Shown here: positions 62,693-64,000 of the stretch, piece by piece | Position numbering within the stretch: position 1 is the first letter of the stretch | Layout: every line of letters starts with the position of its first letter | Assembly (NCBI RefSeq): GCF_001644645.1 | Contig: NZ_CP011390.1 | Span: 4,729,501-4,793,500 of the forward strand | Length of the DNA stretch: 64,000 bases | Source: Flavisolibacter tropicus | GTDB taxonomy: Bacteria; Bacteroidota; Bacteroidia; Chitinophagales; Chitinophagaceae | Reading direction: 5' to 3' | The notes under the pieces: model-generated | Told to the model about the DNA's origin: nothing | Databases searched by the model: none | What the model saw: only the letters and a program-made list of their open reading frames with translations | Position numbers and translations under genes: made by a program

Positions 62693-63385
62693 ATGGCAGG
62701 CTTATACAATTCTATTTCAGTTTCCGAAGCGGCTGCACTTCAAAAAGAGATGCGTAACAAGCTCATCCTGGAAACACTTGAGAACTTTATGGTTCATACA
62801 ATTGGTGGTGCCGATATTTCTTTCAACAAATATGAAACGACAGTGTATGCCGGCATCATTGTACTCAGCTTTCCAGACCTGCACCCGGTTGCCTATTCAC
62901 TAGTGAAGACAGAGGTTACTTTTCCCTACGTTTCTGGTTATCTGGCATTCAGAGAAGCGCCGGCACTTATAGAGGCATGGGAGCAGCTGCCTCAAAAACC
63001 TGATGTATTGGTGGTAGACGGACATGGCATTGCACATCCCAGGCGCATGGGCATAGCCTCACATTTTGGTGTATTGACGGGGCAGCCAACGATAGGTTGT
63101 GCTAAGAAGATCTTGTTTGGTAAATACGAACCACCACTTGATGTGAGAGGTGCCTACAGTTACATTCATGATAAGGAAGATGTATTAGGGGCCGTATTAC
63201 GGACTCGTGAAAAGGTAAAACCAGTGTTTGTGTCGCCGGGGTATAAATTAAACCTACAGGATAGCATCAACATTATTCTACAGTGTATGGGCAAGTATCG
63301 TATACCGGAGCCGACGCGTAGGGCACATGAGCTGGTAAATGCCTTTAGAAGAGGGGAGTTGCAGGAAGGTTATATAAAGCTGTAA
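62693..63385 (+). CDS. nfi: Endonuclease V
   Basis: A 230-residue repair nuclease acting on deaminated bases, chiefly inosine. Visible are GGADISFNKYETTVYAGIIV (first catalytic Asp), AFREAPALIEAWEQLPQKPD (catalytic Glu), LVVDGHGIAHPRRMGIASHF (catalytic Asp and substrate loop) and GQPTIGCAKKILFG. The length is normal. It diverges from the YjdI-CDGSH gene by 126 bp. Downstream is a hairpin oriented mainly for the convergent isocitrate dehydrogenase gene. Confidence 0.95.
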   Translation: MAGLYNSISVSEAAALQKEMRNKLILETLENFMVHTIGGADISFNKYETTVYAGIIVLSFPDLHPVAYSLVKTEVTFPYVSGYLAFREAPALIEAWEQLPQKPDVLVVDGHGIAHPRRMGIASHFGVLTGQPTIGCAKKILFGKYEPPLDVRGAYSYIHDKEDVLGAVLRTREKVKPVFVSPGYKLNLQDSINIILQCMGKYRIPEPTRRAHELVNAFRRGELQEGYIKL

Positions 63386-63393
63386 CATAAGCA

Positions 63394-63440
63394 TAAAAAA
63401 ACAGTTGGCAACATCGGGTAGTCCCCTGCTGCCAACTGTT
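63394..63440 (-). terminator. Terminator of the isocitrate dehydrogenase gene
   Basis: AACAGTTGGCA (63400-63410) and TGCCAACTGTT (63430-63440) form an 11-bp stem; on the minus strand it is followed by a run of T. Confidence 0.85.
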
Positions 63441-63487
63441 ATCTATCAACGATTAACTATTAAGCCTTAACGGTTAACAGTCTTTTC

Positions 63488-64000
63488 TTATTGTCCTTGT
63501 GCCAGGCTGTAGCTGCGTTTATCACCCCACATATTCAATATCTCCAGTGAGCAAATTTTAAAGTCTGCACTCAGTGATACATACAAGCCAATGATGTCTT
63601 GTTGTGTCAATGCCTGGTTATTGATGCTTTCAAAGCGTAAGTTGAACTGGTTTACCAGGTTGGTAAACTTTGAACCAGTAGGCCACACCTGCGTACCGCG
63701 GTTAGAGACATTGATCAACTTGAACTTGGTACCGCCGTGATGTTGGCATTTCTGCGCAATAACATCCGGTTGTTCAATGCTTTCAATAAACATATCTACA
63801 CCAACAATCTTCTCTTCCTCAGCTTCTTTTGAGAACATCATTGGGTTTCTTTCCAAGTGACAAACAGCTGGTGTAATTGGTTTGTTAGGGATCATTGGTT
63901 TCATACCTTGTTGAGGTACGCGGCCAAAGTTGGCAATGATAGCGTTAGCAAACTCGGTTGTATTCACTGATGGCTTGCTTTTATCACCAAAGTCACCAGT
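63488..64000 (-). CDS. icd: NADP-dependent isocitrate dehydrogenase, C-terminal part (cut by window end)
   Basis: The frame is open from the stop at 63488 to the window edge, so only the C-terminal 170 residues are seen and the start lies beyond 64000. A GTG at 63967 is internal, not a start. TGDFGDKSKPSVNTTEFANA, the segment VGVDMFIES and KLINVSNRGTQVWPTGS match the C-terminal region of long bacterial NADP-isocitrate dehydrogenases (Thermus-type, about 480-500 residues). The enzyme oxidises isocitrate to 2-oxoglutarate in the TCA cycle. Assignment rests on a partial sequence. Confidence 0.8.
   Translation of the reverse strand, partial: TGDFGDKSKPSVNTTEFANAIIANFGRVPQQGMKPMIPNKPITPAVCHLERNPMMFSKEAEEEKIVGVDMFIESIEQPDVIAQKCQHHGGTKFKLINVSNRGTQVWPTGSKFTNLVNQFNLRFESINNQALTQQDIIGLYVSLSADFKICSLEILNMWGDKRSYSLAQGQ

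Noticed and set aside
63488..63967. Complete small gene starting at a GTG at 63967
   Set aside because: The frame stays open to the window edge and matches the C-terminal region of isocitrate dehydrogenase, so it is a truncated larger gene.

Overview
The window reads as chromosomal DNA of a Bacteroidota member, most likely family Chitinophagaceae. Pointers are a complete gldK-gldL-gldM-gldN set (type IX secretion/gliding motor, found only in Bacteroidota), two TonB-dependent receptors, DUF4271, DUF4783 and DUF4838 proteins, TAnnTTTG-like -7 elements, almost no Shine-Dalgarno sequences and several TTG starts. The family placement is inference from gene content.

Layout. (1) 0.3-17.8 kb is a surface-polysaccharide locus: a WbsX-type protein, two GT2 and six GT4 glycosyltransferases, a secreted DUF4838 glycosidase-like protein, an AsnB-type amidotransferase, a polytopic membrane protein on the opposite strand, and a CpsB/YwqE-type PHP phosphatase at the end. 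No recognisable flippase, BY-kinase or export channel lies inside the window. (2) 18.0-24.4 kb is a carotenoid locus: a MerR-type regulator with an intact adenosylcobalamin-binding domain (CarH/LitR type), a 422-bp intergenic region with an 11-bp-period repeat array, an ECF sigma factor translationally coupled to crtI, then crtB, idi, crtZ and a lycopene cyclase. The predicted product is zeaxanthin, probably made under light/B12 control. (3) 24.4-28.5 kb holds thioredoxin, an AI-2E-family membrane protein, small exported proteins, tRNA-Arg(CCG), MarC and a CobC-like phosphatase. (4) 28.6-30.8 kb is a BtuB-type receptor behind a cobalamin riboswitch, giving a second B12 connection. (5) 31.4-43.2 kb is mostly housekeeping: amino-acid permease, PLP transsulfuration enzyme, TolC and MacA-like efflux subunits without a permease, GpsA, HemW, an Omp85 protein, DUF4271 and HemD. 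(6) 43.8-48.6 kb is gldKLMN. (7) 48.8-64 kb contains uvrC, a lipoprotein, an ECF sigma factor with an anti-sigma-like/beta-barrel partner, a haem-type TonB receptor, gpmI, DUF4783, nadC, an eIF1/SUI1-like factor, a thioredoxin-fold protein, a YjdI-CDGSH iron-sulfur fusion, endonuclease V and the C-terminal part of NADP-isocitrate dehydrogenase, cut by the window end.

The most notable points are: the B12-photoreceptor/ECF-sigma/crt arrangement, whose regulator has Gln where Thermus CarH has its light-state histidine ligand; the 11-bp repeat array beside it and a second 11-bp array near nadC; a duplicated candidate small RNA (downstream of gldN and near tRNA-Arg); and intergenic DNA built from short words of strict period 7, 8 or 11. 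All coordinates and motifs were read by eye; no database search was possible.
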